A stretch of 64,000 nucleotides of DNA from contig CAZKVH010000003.1 of assembly GCA_964556165.1 (NCBI GenBank), positions 1 to 64,000 on the forward strand, written 5' to 3'. Positions 32,677 to 41,263 of this stretch are shown here, piece by piece. Both the position numbers and the translations under genes were made by a program. How positions within the stretch are numbered: position 1 is the stretch's first letter; every line of letters starts with the position of its first letter. Source of the DNA: JAQVEM01 sp964556165 (lineage in GTDB: Bacteria; Actinomycetota; Humimicrobiia; Humimicrobiales; Humimicrobiaceae). The notes below the pieces were generated by a model. It was given only the letters and a program-made list of their open reading frames with translations, searched no databases and was not told where the DNA came from.

Positions 32677-35043
32677 TTATTTAGTTTCGTATAGTATCTG
32701 ATAGAAGTAATAATTTCCCATTACCTTTTTTATATATTCTCTTGATTGCTCGTATGATATGCTTTCTATAAATTCGTCAATATCCATATTGCCCCTGCTG
32801 GAAACCCAGCCGCTCATTCTTCCCGGACCGCCATTATATGCCCCGAGGCAGTAGAACTTATTCTGGCCGAAATTGTCCAGTTGTTGCCTCAGGTAGAATG
32901 TTCCCATTTTTACATTTACTTCCGGGTCGATTAGCATATTGATATCGAAATCCGACATACCTATCTGTCTGGCTATACCTTCTCCCGTTGAAGGCATAAT
33001 CTGCATAAGTCCCTGGGCTCCCGCATAAGAAACTGCGTCGGATCTAAAATTGCTTTCCTGCCTGATTACAGCCAGGGTAAAAAGCGGGTCTATGTTATAA
33101 TAACTGCTGTATTTTTGAACCTGTTCTTTATAGGCGTAGGGATAGTAAAGGTAATAAAGGTAATCGGTATGGGTTTCATCAAGTTCCGATTTTAATTTTT
33201 TAAGATTTTTACCAATTATATTAATGGAGTTTGAGTAACTTCTGGATTTTAAATAAAGAGTGGCAATCTCCAGGATTTTAATTGGATTCTCCTCAATTTC
33301 ATTACTGGATGCTTCTATCTCCAGAGATGCACTATTGAAAAATTCCAGTTTTAAAAGTTCGATGGCTTTATTTATGTGATTTGAACCGCCTGTTTCCCCG
33401 TTGCTTTCTGTGATTGTTCTGCTATCATCATTTTCGCCCGCCAGTATGGAGTATATGTCCGGAATAGTTTCTTTAATTGAGGGGTTCTCGGGGTTTAGCT
33501 CATTATTTATCCCTTTGACCTGTGCCTGTATTCCCATCTGCTCAAGCATTTCAACAGCAGCAAAGGTGTAATAAGAGTAATAATTTAAATTTATAATTTT
33601 CTGATATAATTCTGAAGCTAAATTGTTATCTCCAAGTTTCTGGCAGCACTTTGCCTGCCAGAACAACCCTTTTTCCTCAAGTGAAGTTCCTCTGTATGAA
33701 TATGCGTAACTGGAAAATGTACTTTTTGCAGAGCCGTAATCATTTGACCTGTACTGTATTAAGCCAAGTTCCCATAATGCATCAGGCCTTTTATCGCCGG
33801 AGGGGTAATTTGAAGCCACTCTTTTAAAATAAATAGCAGCATTTTCAAAATCGCTCCTTAAAGAGTATATCCTGCCGATTCTGTAAAGCGCGTCATCGCT
33901 GAAATTGCTGTTTGGGAAAAGTTCTGCAAGTTTATTGTAATATGAGATTGCTTCATCACCTCTATCAAGACTGGTAAGAGCCATTCCGGTATAATATAGA
34001 GAGTCGTCTGCTAGAGAGCCTGAAGGGTTTTTTTCATAAGCTGATTTTATATAATCTAATGCCGTGTTATAGTCACGGAGTCTGAAGTAGCACATGCCTG
34101 ATTTAAAAAGAGTTTTGATATGAAGTTCAGCCGGCAGGTTACTTAAGTAGTCCTTTAGTATTCTGTTAAATTCATCAAGTGCGCTATCATATAGGTAAGC
34201 ATTGAAAAAGACTTCTCCTCTGTTATAAATCTGGTCCGGTGAAGGGATAAATTGACCGGCTGCCCCTTCTTCATAAAGCCGGTCTAAATTCTCAATAGCG
34301 AATTCCGAGTATTCATTAAGCGGGTAACTGAGCCATATTTCTTTGTAATTTTCGTAAGCCATATCTTTTTTACCGGTTTTTTCCTGACAGAAAGCGAGTT
34401 GAAACAGGCAGTATGGCATGTAAGGGGAATCAGAAAAGTTTGTGCAGAATTCTGCGTAACGGTTTTCTGCAGTAACATAATCTTCCTTTATATAAAATAA
34501 ATCCGCGTACTCGAGGCTGGCTTTTTCTACCAGGACGCTTTCGGGGTAATTATCTATCAAAGCCGAATAGTATTCCTCTGCCCTGTCATATTTCTCCTGC
34601 ATGAGAAGGCTTTTTGCCATATAGTAATAAATGTGGTCCTGCAGGATTAGATAACTATCCTTTATTTTGTTTAAATAATATTCGGCAGCAAGATAAGACT
34701 GATTTTCATAAGATTCTATAGCCTTTTTGAAATATGACCTCATTACCAATATATCTGAATATTCACCCTGATTGACCGGGGTTACAGTTTCCTGCTCGTC
34801 AGAAATATCATTATTTTTAGATGCTTCCTCTTTTTCTTCATTAGCATCTTCGGTTTCACCGGCAATTTCTTCATTCTCTTCTTCATCTGTACCTTCGGTA
34901 AGTATTTCTTCAGTATCTTCACCAGACTTTAATCCAAAGAAATCAAAATTTATTTTGCTGCATGACTGGGTTATTGAAATCAAAATGAATAAGATGATTG
35001 ACACTACTACTATTATGATTATGTTTGTTTTTTTATTATTCAT
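32677..35043 (-). CDS. Lytic transglycosylase with TPR repeats, lipoprotein
   Basis: Protein of 788 residues. A signal segment ends in TQSC (C28). An acidic Glu/Asp-rich linker follows (about 38-80), then many TPR-like repeats (about 95-480, of the form YDxALxxFxxxLxxYPxS), a helical part, and a C-terminal SLT domain with catalytic E663 in RQESNFRSDAV, then GAQGLMQIMPST and AYNGGPGR. It cleaves peptidoglycan glycan strands, like Slt/MltC-type enzymes. No Shine-Dalgarno precedes ATG 35043. The TPR part may mediate partner binding. Confidence 0.9.
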   Translation of the reverse strand: MNNKKTNIIIIVVVSIILFILISITQSCSKINFDFFGLKSGEDTEEILTEGTDEEENEEIAGETEDANEEKEEASKNNDISDEQETVTPVNQGEYSDILVMRSYFKKAIESYENQSYLAAEYYLNKIKDSYLILQDHIYYYMAKSLLMQEKYDRAEEYYSALIDNYPESVLVEKASLEYADLFYIKEDYVTAENRYAEFCTNFSDSPYMPYCLFQLAFCQEKTGKKDMAYENYKEIWLSYPLNEYSEFAIENLDRLYEEGAAGQFIPSPDQIYNRGEVFFNAYLYDSALDEFNRILKDYLSNLPAELHIKTLFKSGMCYFRLRDYNTALDYIKSAYEKNPSGSLADDSLYYTGMALTSLDRGDEAISYYNKLAELFPNSNFSDDALYRIGRIYSLRSDFENAAIYFKRVASNYPSGDKRPDALWELGLIQYRSNDYGSAKSTFSSYAYSYRGTSLEEKGLFWQAKCCQKLGDNNLASELYQKIINLNYYSYYTFAAVEMLEQMGIQAQVKGINNELNPENPSIKETIPDIYSILAGENDDSRTITESNGETGGSNHINKAIELLKLEFFNSASLEIEASSNEIEENPIKILEIATLYLKSRSYSNSINIIGKNLKKLKSELDETHTDYLYYLYYPYAYKEQVQKYSSYYNIDPLFTLAVIRQESNFRSDAVSYAGAQGLMQIMPSTGEGIARQIGMSDFDINMLIDPEVNVKMGTFYLRQQLDNFGQNKFYCLGAYNGGPGRMSGWVSSRGNMDIDEFIESISYEQSREYIKKVMGNYYFYQILYETK

Positions 35044-35256
35044 AAATTTAAAGGAGAGATTTTATTTTAGGGAAATTGTACTGTACAAAATTCTTATTGT
35101 AAATAAACCTCTTACTTAACTGTTAACAATAGAAAAAAATAAGTAGTATAATTATTATCAAATTGGTTTTAAGCAGTATTGAAATCTACTGAAAAGTTCT
35201 CATGTTTGTCGTATTTATTTAAAAGATCTTCTGGTCTCGGAAGGGAGTGCTGGTAT

Positions 35257-36204
35257 TTGATATTTTTCAGGAAAAAGAGAAGAGTTGGCATTGCACTGAG
35301 TGGCGGAGCGGCAAGAGCGCTATCACATATCGGTGTTTTAGAGGTTCTGGAGGGGCTTGGAGTTAAACCGCAGGCAATAGCCGGCACGAGTATGGGTGCT
35401 ATTATTGGTTCTTTCTATTGTTCCGGTATAACTCTGGAAGAAATGAAATCATATATTAAGTCAATGAACTGGAGAAGCTTCATGCTTTTTTCTGATCTCG
35501 CATTGTCAAAGACAGGCATTATAAACGGGCGAAGGATAGAGGATGAGTTGAGAAAATTTCTCGGAAATAAAACTTTTAACGACTGCAAAATTCCATTTTG
35601 TTGTGTTGCGGTAGATTTAATAAAAAGAAGAAAAGTAGTTTTATCCGAGGGCAACCTGGTCGAAGCGGTTAGAGCATCAATATCAATACCGGGGTTTATT
35701 TCGGCAGCATATATTAATAACCAGTTGCTTGTGGATGGTGGAATAATAGAGCCGCTTCCTACGGAATCCGTAAAAGAAATGGATGTAAATTTCATTATAG
35801 CTTCGTCAATAAAATTTTTAAGGGACAGTGAGAAATATGACCGTCTTCTTGATAGAGATGAAAACGTCATCGGTACAGGGAAGAAGGAATATTTAAAAGA
35901 ATCAGATAATGGTGTCGAAAAGAGAAAAGGCAGGATTTTTGGGATTAAAAATAAGAAATTAGATGGGTCAGATAGTAATATTTACGAAAGACTTTCAGTA
36001 AATAAAATTATTGATACCAGTTTTGGTATCATGCACCAGGAAATGGTTAAAAACTACTTTAAGGCAGCAGATGTAGTGGTGGAGCCCGAAGTGGGGGATT
36101 TCGGATTTTTTGATGTAATGCGAGGCAGCCAGATTATACAGAGGGGCGTGGAAGCTACAGAGAGAAAAATACCCGAGATTAAAAGAAAACTACATATTAA
36201 ATAG
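35257..36204 (+). CDS. Patatin-like phospholipase, RssA type
   Basis: Protein of 315 residues from TTG 35257, nine bases after GGGAG; an earlier in-frame TTG at 35179 lacks a site. The oxyanion loop LSGGAARALSHIGVL, nucleophile S45 in GTSMG, and the dyad aspartate D160 in VDGG show an intact catalytic pair of the bacterial patatin family. Residues 200-250 form a charged insertion. There is no signal peptide, so it is cytosolic or peripheral. Substrate unknown. Confidence 0.88.
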   Translation: MIFFRKKRRVGIALSGGAARALSHIGVLEVLEGLGVKPQAIAGTSMGAIIGSFYCSGITLEEMKSYIKSMNWRSFMLFSDLALSKTGIINGRRIEDELRKFLGNKTFNDCKIPFCCVAVDLIKRRKVVLSEGNLVEAVRASISIPGFISAAYINNQLLVDGGIIEPLPTESVKEMDVNFIIASSIKFLRDSEKYDRLLDRDENVIGTGKKEYLKESDNGVEKRKGRIFGIKNKKLDGSDSNIYERLSVNKIIDTSFGIMHQEMVKNYFKAADVVVEPEVGDFGFFDVMRGSQIIQRGVEATERKIPEIKRKLHIK

Positions 36205-36236
36205 AATTATTAAGATTCTTATTTACCTCTCAGGGC

Positions 36237-37445
36237 TCAGTAAACAATATTAACCTTTATTTTATTTAGCAGCTCATCAGCAGCATTCATGGTTTTTTCA
36301 TATGAATTACCTTTAATCGCAATACATGCTATACGGTCGGTATCGCTATCAGGAGGGCCTACTATTTCTCCCAGTTCTTTAAATTGATAGAAGGTAAAAT
36401 CTTTATGCCCTTCTGGAATCTCGATTCTGTACATACAGCCTTTATCAGGGGCTGTTAAAAACCTGCTTGCTGCAAATTTCCCGTTCCATTTTTTGTTTAA
36501 TTCGGGTTTTTCTCCCATAGCCATCTGTATTACTGATTTTATCATATCAATCCCGAGCAGATTTGGTACAAAATCAAATATGACAGGTCCGCTGGCAAGT
36601 CTTGGCCCAACATCAATAACTCTTGGTATGCCGTCTTTACCAACTATCATATCAATATGTGCAGCCCCTGTATTTAACCCGAGAACATCTGAAACTTTTT
36701 TTGCATTATCTTTTACTCTGTCTTTTATCTCTTCAGGGAACCTTGATGGTGCCGTTAATCCCACGGTCACACATTTGGGAGGGGGAGTATTATATTTATC
36801 TGTTAAAATAATGGGTTCCAACTCACCACCTACTATAAGGCATTCTGCACCGATAGTGGGTCCTTCTACCCATTCTTCAACAATTATGCTGTTCCCAATC
36901 GAAGAATCCATTGCCTGTGTAACGCTATCTTTAAAATCTTTCTCTGAAGAAGCAACGGATATGCCTCTTCCTTTAGTCCCATCGACAGGTTTTACTATTA
37001 AAGGAAAATCTATCTGTCCGATTTTATTCATAGCATATTCAATTGATGAAGCACTGAACCCTTCGGGAACCGGTACGCCTCCTTTTTTTAAATATTCCTT
37101 AATTTCCTTTTTATCTGTTGCTATCTGTGCTGCTTTTAACGGTATTGATATTAAATTCATTTTATCCGCTACATATGCAACAGTCCGCATCCCGAGATTG
37201 CTTACCATGGTTGTTATCCCATCTATGTTCTTTTTCCTTGCAATCTCAAGTATCCTGTCGTATTCAAGGACGTCCAGTACATAATTCTCGTCAGCTATGA
37301 AAAATCCGGGAGCATTTCTGTCACTGTCAACTGCAATGACTTCGAGACCGAGAGCTTTGGCTGCTTTTATCATGGCTACCTGGTCAAATCCTGCGCCCAG
37401 AATCATAATGCATCTGGAATCCTTTTTTTTGTTATTGGTGCTCAT
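36237..37445 (-). CDS. Orphan ATP-grasp protein (carboxylate-amine ligase type)
   Basis: Protein of 402 residues from ATG 37445, with AGGA seven bases upstream. The N-terminal preATP-grasp domain has ILGAGFDQVAMIKAAKALGLEVIAVDSD. The ATP-grasp core has LIVKPVDGTKGRGIS and a C-terminal metal loop GAAHIDMIV-PRVIDVGPRLASGP. Such proteins ligate a carboxylate to an amine or thiol with ATP, in pathways such as purine synthesis or peptide tailoring. No pathway partner is adjacent, so the substrate is unknown. It converges on the patatin gene with a 32-base gap. Confidence 0.85.
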   Translation of the reverse strand: MSTNNKKKDSRCIMILGAGFDQVAMIKAAKALGLEVIAVDSDRNAPGFFIADENYVLDVLEYDRILEIARKKNIDGITTMVSNLGMRTVAYVADKMNLISIPLKAAQIATDKKEIKEYLKKGGVPVPEGFSASSIEYAMNKIGQIDFPLIVKPVDGTKGRGISVASSEKDFKDSVTQAMDSSIGNSIIVEEWVEGPTIGAECLIVGGELEPIILTDKYNTPPPKCVTVGLTAPSRFPEEIKDRVKDNAKKVSDVLGLNTGAAHIDMIVGKDGIPRVIDVGPRLASGPVIFDFVPNLLGIDMIKSVIQMAMGEKPELNKKWNGKFAASRFLTAPDKGCMYRIEIPEGHKDFTFYQFKELGEIVGPPDSDTDRIACIAIKGNSYEKTMNAADELLNKIKVNIVY

Positions 37446-37587
37446 TTTTTTGTTCCTAACCTTAGTTGGCAAAATTTCTGGCAATATTTATTGAAACTAA
37501 CTTTCTCTTGCAGCTTAAAATAAATATATGGCTTTTTATAGTATAACAGACTGGATTAATTATGTTAAAAAATTGTTAACATAATAT

Positions 37588-38460
37588 TTAAGTATCTTTT
37601 TCGAATTCTATGGAAAAATCTACTGCCGGGGCGGAGTGGGTAATAAGTCCCACCGAAGCGATATCGATTCCTGTTTTACATATTTGTTCAAGGTTATCAA
37701 GATTTATATTGCCCGAAGCCTCGACCAGGAATTTTTTATCTTTTTTTTCTCTTATTATTTTTATTGCTTTTTTCATCCGGTCTATTTTCATATTATCAAG
37801 CATTATAATATCTGCTTTACCGGTTATTGCCTCATCGAGCTGGTTAAAGTCCCTGACCTCTACTTCGATTTCTAAATTGGATGGGGAATTTGCCCTGACT
37901 TTTTCTATAGCTCTTAAAATCCCTCCTGCAGCTATTATATGGTTATCTTTTATAAGTATGCCGTCAAACAGGCCAAAACGATGGTTGTATCCTCCACCAC
38001 ATTGAACAGCATATTTTTCGATTTTACGCAGGAGCGGCTTTGTTTTTCTGGTGTCTTTGATTTGTACACCGTAAGGTTTTGCTATTTCTACAAATTTGCT
38101 GGTAAGAGTTGCGATTCCCGACATATGCTGGATGAAATTAAGGCAAATTCTCTCTGCTTTCAAAATCGATAGAGTAGGTCCGCTTATATTGCAGATTCTA
38201 TCCATATAGTTAAGAGAATCACCATCATCTTTAAACCATTCAACTTTTATATTGTCGTCGATTTCTTCAACCACGAAGTTTAGAATATCAGCACCGCTTA
38301 GAATTGCACCATTTTTTTCTTTGCACACTACATATGAAAACGAATTCTTATAAGGAGGAATTAAATAATCCGAGGTAATATCTCCAAGGCCGTTTAGCTC
38401 TTCGGATATAGCTCCGTGTATTAAATCTATAACATCATTTTTTAAAATTTTATATTTCAT
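37588..38460 (-). CDS. nadC: Nicotinate-nucleotide diphosphorylase (carboxylating)
   Basis: Protein of 290 residues that converts quinolinate and PRPP to NaMN. The motifs SGIATLTSKFV, DTRKTKPLLRKIEKYAVQCGGGYNHRFGL and the EVEVRDFNQLDEA strand are typical. ATG 38460 follows nadB by 17 bases. It closes the nadABC operon. There is no sign of truncation. Confidence 0.95.
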   Translation of the reverse strand: MKYKILKNDVIDLIHGAISEELNGLGDITSDYLIPPYKNSFSYVVCKEKNGAILSGADILNFVVEEIDDNIKVEWFKDDGDSLNYMDRICNISGPTLSILKAERICLNFIQHMSGIATLTSKFVEIAKPYGVQIKDTRKTKPLLRKIEKYAVQCGGGYNHRFGLFDGILIKDNHIIAAGGILRAIEKVRANSPSNLEIEVEVRDFNQLDEAITGKADIIMLDNMKIDRMKKAIKIIREKKDKKFLVEASGNINLDNLEQICKTGIDIASVGLITHSAPAVDFSIEFEKDT

Positions 38461-38477
38461 TTCCGGTCGCTAAATTT

Positions 38478-40136
38478 CTAAGCATCTTCAATGTATACTT
38501 TTTTTTGTTTTAGTATTATATGCTTTTTCCAGTTTATGTCATCTTTTTTTGGAAAATCTTTTCTCTGGTGCGTCCCTCTGCTTTCTTTTCTTATGCCTGC
38601 TGACTTGATTATAAGACCTGCTACTGTAAGCATATTTACTAATTCAAGGGTTTTTTTATCTTTTATATTATTAAAATTCAGGCTCATGATATAACTATTG
38701 ACAATTTTACCTGCTTCTTCCAGGCTTACTTCGTCTCTGGGTATACCGACTTTTTCAGTCATTGTGTTTTTTAATTTAACAATGAGATTGTCTACTTCAT
38801 CATTGATATTACCTGGCCCTTCCGGCTCTGTTTTTTTCCTTTTAGCTTCCTTTAAGATTTTATCGATGTATTCGTTAACTTTGCTTTCGCCCCCACTTTT
38901 TTCTGGATGTAGTTTTTTTTCTATATCCTGATAAATCTTCCACCCATATACCGCACCCTCTATAAGTGAATTACTGGCAAGCCGGTTTGCGCCGTGGGCT
39001 CCTGTTGCCGCTGATTCTCCACAGCTGTAAAGACCTTTTACGTTCGTTTCACCATTATAGTCGGTTTCAATTCCGCCGTTTATATAGTGCTCGGCAGGTG
39101 ATACTTCAATAAGGTCTTTTTTTAGATTGAGACCATTTTCCTTTAATTTTAAGGTTATATTAGGAAAGCGTTTTTTTAAAAGACTTTCCGGTATATGTCT
39201 TGCATCAAGATAGACATGGTCGGTACGACATTCGTCCATAACTCTTATTATTTCTTTTACAACAATATCTCTCGGAGCAAGTTCTGCTTTAGGGTGTTTC
39301 CCTACCATAAATCTCTTTCCATTGCAGTCTTCTAGATACGCACCTTCTCCTCTGATAGCTTCTGTCATCAGGAATAATCTGAAATCTTTTGTCTTAAATA
39401 CTGTAGGATGGAACTGGATAAATTCTATGTCTTTTATTCTGGCTCCTGCCCTGTATGCCATAGCGATACCATCGCCTGTTGATATGGGAGGGTTCGTAGA
39501 AAAAGCATAAATCTGGCCTATTCCGCCGGTTGCAATAACTACACTGGAAGCCGGGTATATTTCGATAACACCTGTTTTTAAATCCATTGCCGTAATACCG
39601 GCGCAATTACTTTTATAAACAAGAATATCAAGGGCAAAATGCCCGGATAAAAAATCTATATTTCTCAAGTCTTTTGAATAAGAAACTATTTTTTTCTCAA
39701 GTTCTTCTCCAGTAGCATCTCCTCCAGCATGGAGAACACGGGGGAAGCTGTGGCCACCTTCAGTAGTGAAAGTTATTTCTCCTCTTGAAGTGTCAAAATT
39801 AATGCCCATGTTTATAAGGTCCTCTATAATTTTAGGTGCGTTTCTGGTAAGTATTTTTACGGCATTACTGTCGCATAAGCCCTGGCCGGCAATCATAGTA
39901 TCGCGATAATGATTTTTCCATATATCTGGAGCTTTAAGAGCAGCCGCAATACCTCCCTGCGCATAACGGGTTGTTGACTCGGAGATGGAACTTTTGGTGA
40001 TGACTTTTATGGTACCTTTTTTTGCAAGCCTCACAGCAGTTGAAAGACCGGCAATTCCACTACCTATAATTATACAATCAGAATAATTATGGATTTTTTG
40101 GTAAAGTGATGGGTTTATTAAATATCTCGGTAACAT
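38478..40136 (-). CDS. nadB: L-aspartate oxidase
   Basis: Protein of 552 residues, FAD-dependent, that oxidises aspartate to iminoaspartate for quinolinate synthesis. The GxGxxG dinucleotide fold (IIIGSGIAGLS) is at residues 27-37. RYAQGGIAAAL, GGEGG-type THEGGHSF-like stretches, and the succinate-dehydrogenase-like helical tail follow. It is close to fumarate reductase flavoproteins, but the context next to nadA and nadC decides the call. ATG 40136 lies two bases after nadA. Confidence 0.95.
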   Translation of the reverse strand: MLPRYLINPSLYQKIHNYSDCIIIGSGIAGLSTAVRLAKKGTIKVITKSSISESTTRYAQGGIAAALKAPDIWKNHYRDTMIAGQGLCDSNAVKILTRNAPKIIEDLINMGINFDTSRGEITFTTEGGHSFPRVLHAGGDATGEELEKKIVSYSKDLRNIDFLSGHFALDILVYKSNCAGITAMDLKTGVIEIYPASSVVIATGGIGQIYAFSTNPPISTGDGIAMAYRAGARIKDIEFIQFHPTVFKTKDFRLFLMTEAIRGEGAYLEDCNGKRFMVGKHPKAELAPRDIVVKEIIRVMDECRTDHVYLDARHIPESLLKKRFPNITLKLKENGLNLKKDLIEVSPAEHYINGGIETDYNGETNVKGLYSCGESAATGAHGANRLASNSLIEGAVYGWKIYQDIEKKLHPEKSGGESKVNEYIDKILKEAKRKKTEPEGPGNINDEVDNLIVKLKNTMTEKVGIPRDEVSLEEAGKIVNSYIMSLNFNNIKDKKTLELVNMLTVAGLIIKSAGIRKESRGTHQRKDFPKKDDINWKKHIILKQKKVYIEDA

Positions 40137-40138
40137 TC

Positions 40139-41053
40139 TTATTTTATGGCCATCATTTTGTTGATAGCTAATTTCGCCTTTCTGATTACGTCTTCTTCTA
40201 TTATTATTTCATATTTTTCATCTATAAGGGCCCACATTATTTTTTCCAGGTTTATAAGCTTCATGTCGGGACATATGGCCTTACTGGTTGCAGGGTAGAA
40301 GTTTTTGTCAGGGTTTTCCTTTTTTAATCTGTGTATTATATCTATCTCTGTACCAATTATAAAATTCTTTTTTTTGTTTTTTCTGGCATATTTCAACATT
40401 CCTCCTGTTGAGGCAACTTTATCTGCAATATCTATTACATCAGGAGTGCATTCCGGGTGAACCATAACGACGGCGTCAGGATAATCTTTTTTAAGGTTGA
40501 TGATATCTTTTACGGTTATCAAAATATGAGTTGGGCAGTATCCATTCCACAATATAAGCTCCCTGCCTGTCTGGCTCTGCACATAGCTTCCCAGATATTT
40601 GTCCGGTATGAAAATTATTTTTTTATTTTTAGGTATGGATTCGACTACCCTTACTGCGTTTGCAGATGTGCAGCAAATATCGCTCAGGGCTTTGACTTCT
40701 GCGGTTGAGTTAACATAGCAAACTACGATTGCGCCTGGGTTCTTATCCCTTAATTTTTTAAGTTGATTTGCAGTTATCATGTCAGCCATAGGGCATCCAC
40801 TATTTTCATCGGGGAGAAGAACTTTTTTTTCGGGGGATAAAATTTTAGCAGTTTCAGCCATAAACTGAACCCCGCAGAAGACTATAATTTTCTTTCGTGT
40901 TTTTGAAGCCTCATAACTTAATTGAAAAGAATCACCAACGAAATCTGCAATATCCTGGACCTCCCCAATCTGGTAGTTATGAGACAGTATAATTGCATCC
41001 TTTTCTGCTTTGAGTTTGAGTATATTATTTATAACTTCTATATTTGATTTCAT
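40139..41053 (-). CDS. nadA: Quinolinate synthase
   Basis: Protein of 304 residues, the compact thermophile and Gram-positive type that condenses iminoaspartate with DHAP. The three [4Fe-4S] ligands fit C87, C173 and C261, spaced like those of the Pyrococcus enzyme. ILSHNYQIGEVQDIADFVGDS opens the first domain. AGGA precedes ATG 41053. It is the first gene of the operon; an 18-base palindrome lies upstream. The cluster implies oxygen-sensitive de novo NAD synthesis. Confidence 0.95.
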   Translation of the reverse strand: MKSNIEVINNILKLKAEKDAIILSHNYQIGEVQDIADFVGDSFQLSYEASKTRKKIIVFCGVQFMAETAKILSPEKKVLLPDENSGCPMADMITANQLKKLRDKNPGAIVVCYVNSTAEVKALSDICCTSANAVRVVESIPKNKKIIFIPDKYLGSYVQSQTGRELILWNGYCPTHILITVKDIINLKKDYPDAVVMVHPECTPDVIDIADKVASTGGMLKYARKNKKKNFIIGTEIDIIHRLKKENPDKNFYPATSKAICPDMKLINLEKIMWALIDEKYEIIIEEDVIRKAKLAINKMMAIK

Positions 41054-41126
41054 ATTTTTTCCTGTACAACAGAATTACTTGTGTTATTGTAAAACAACAT
41101 CTATAAAATTAAAATAAGTACTTTAC

Positions 41127-41144
41127 TTATCTGCCGGCAGATAA
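41127..41144. promoter_or_regulatory. 18-base perfect palindrome between nadA and topA
   Basis: TTATCTGCCGGCAGATAA is a perfect palindrome with a GC-rich centre in AT-rich flanking DNA. It lies 74 bases before nadA and 120 before the topoisomerase, so it could be an operator for either. It does not match the NiaR motif I recall (TGACA half-sites), and no T tract suits a terminator. Confidence 0.45.
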
Positions 41145-41263
41145 ACTGAGAGATTAATAAATATACCATACAGGAGATTTATTTATTTTTTTTTTAATGT
41201 TATCATTTCAAATTCAGGCTAATTTAAACTTTGAGAAATAACTTTTTTGATGGTGGTATTAAT

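Noticed and set aside
36493..37284. A 263-residue frame on the plus strand
   Set aside because: It is antisense to the ATP-grasp gene, which has clear family motifs; the plus-strand frame shows biased, low-complexity residues and no family match.
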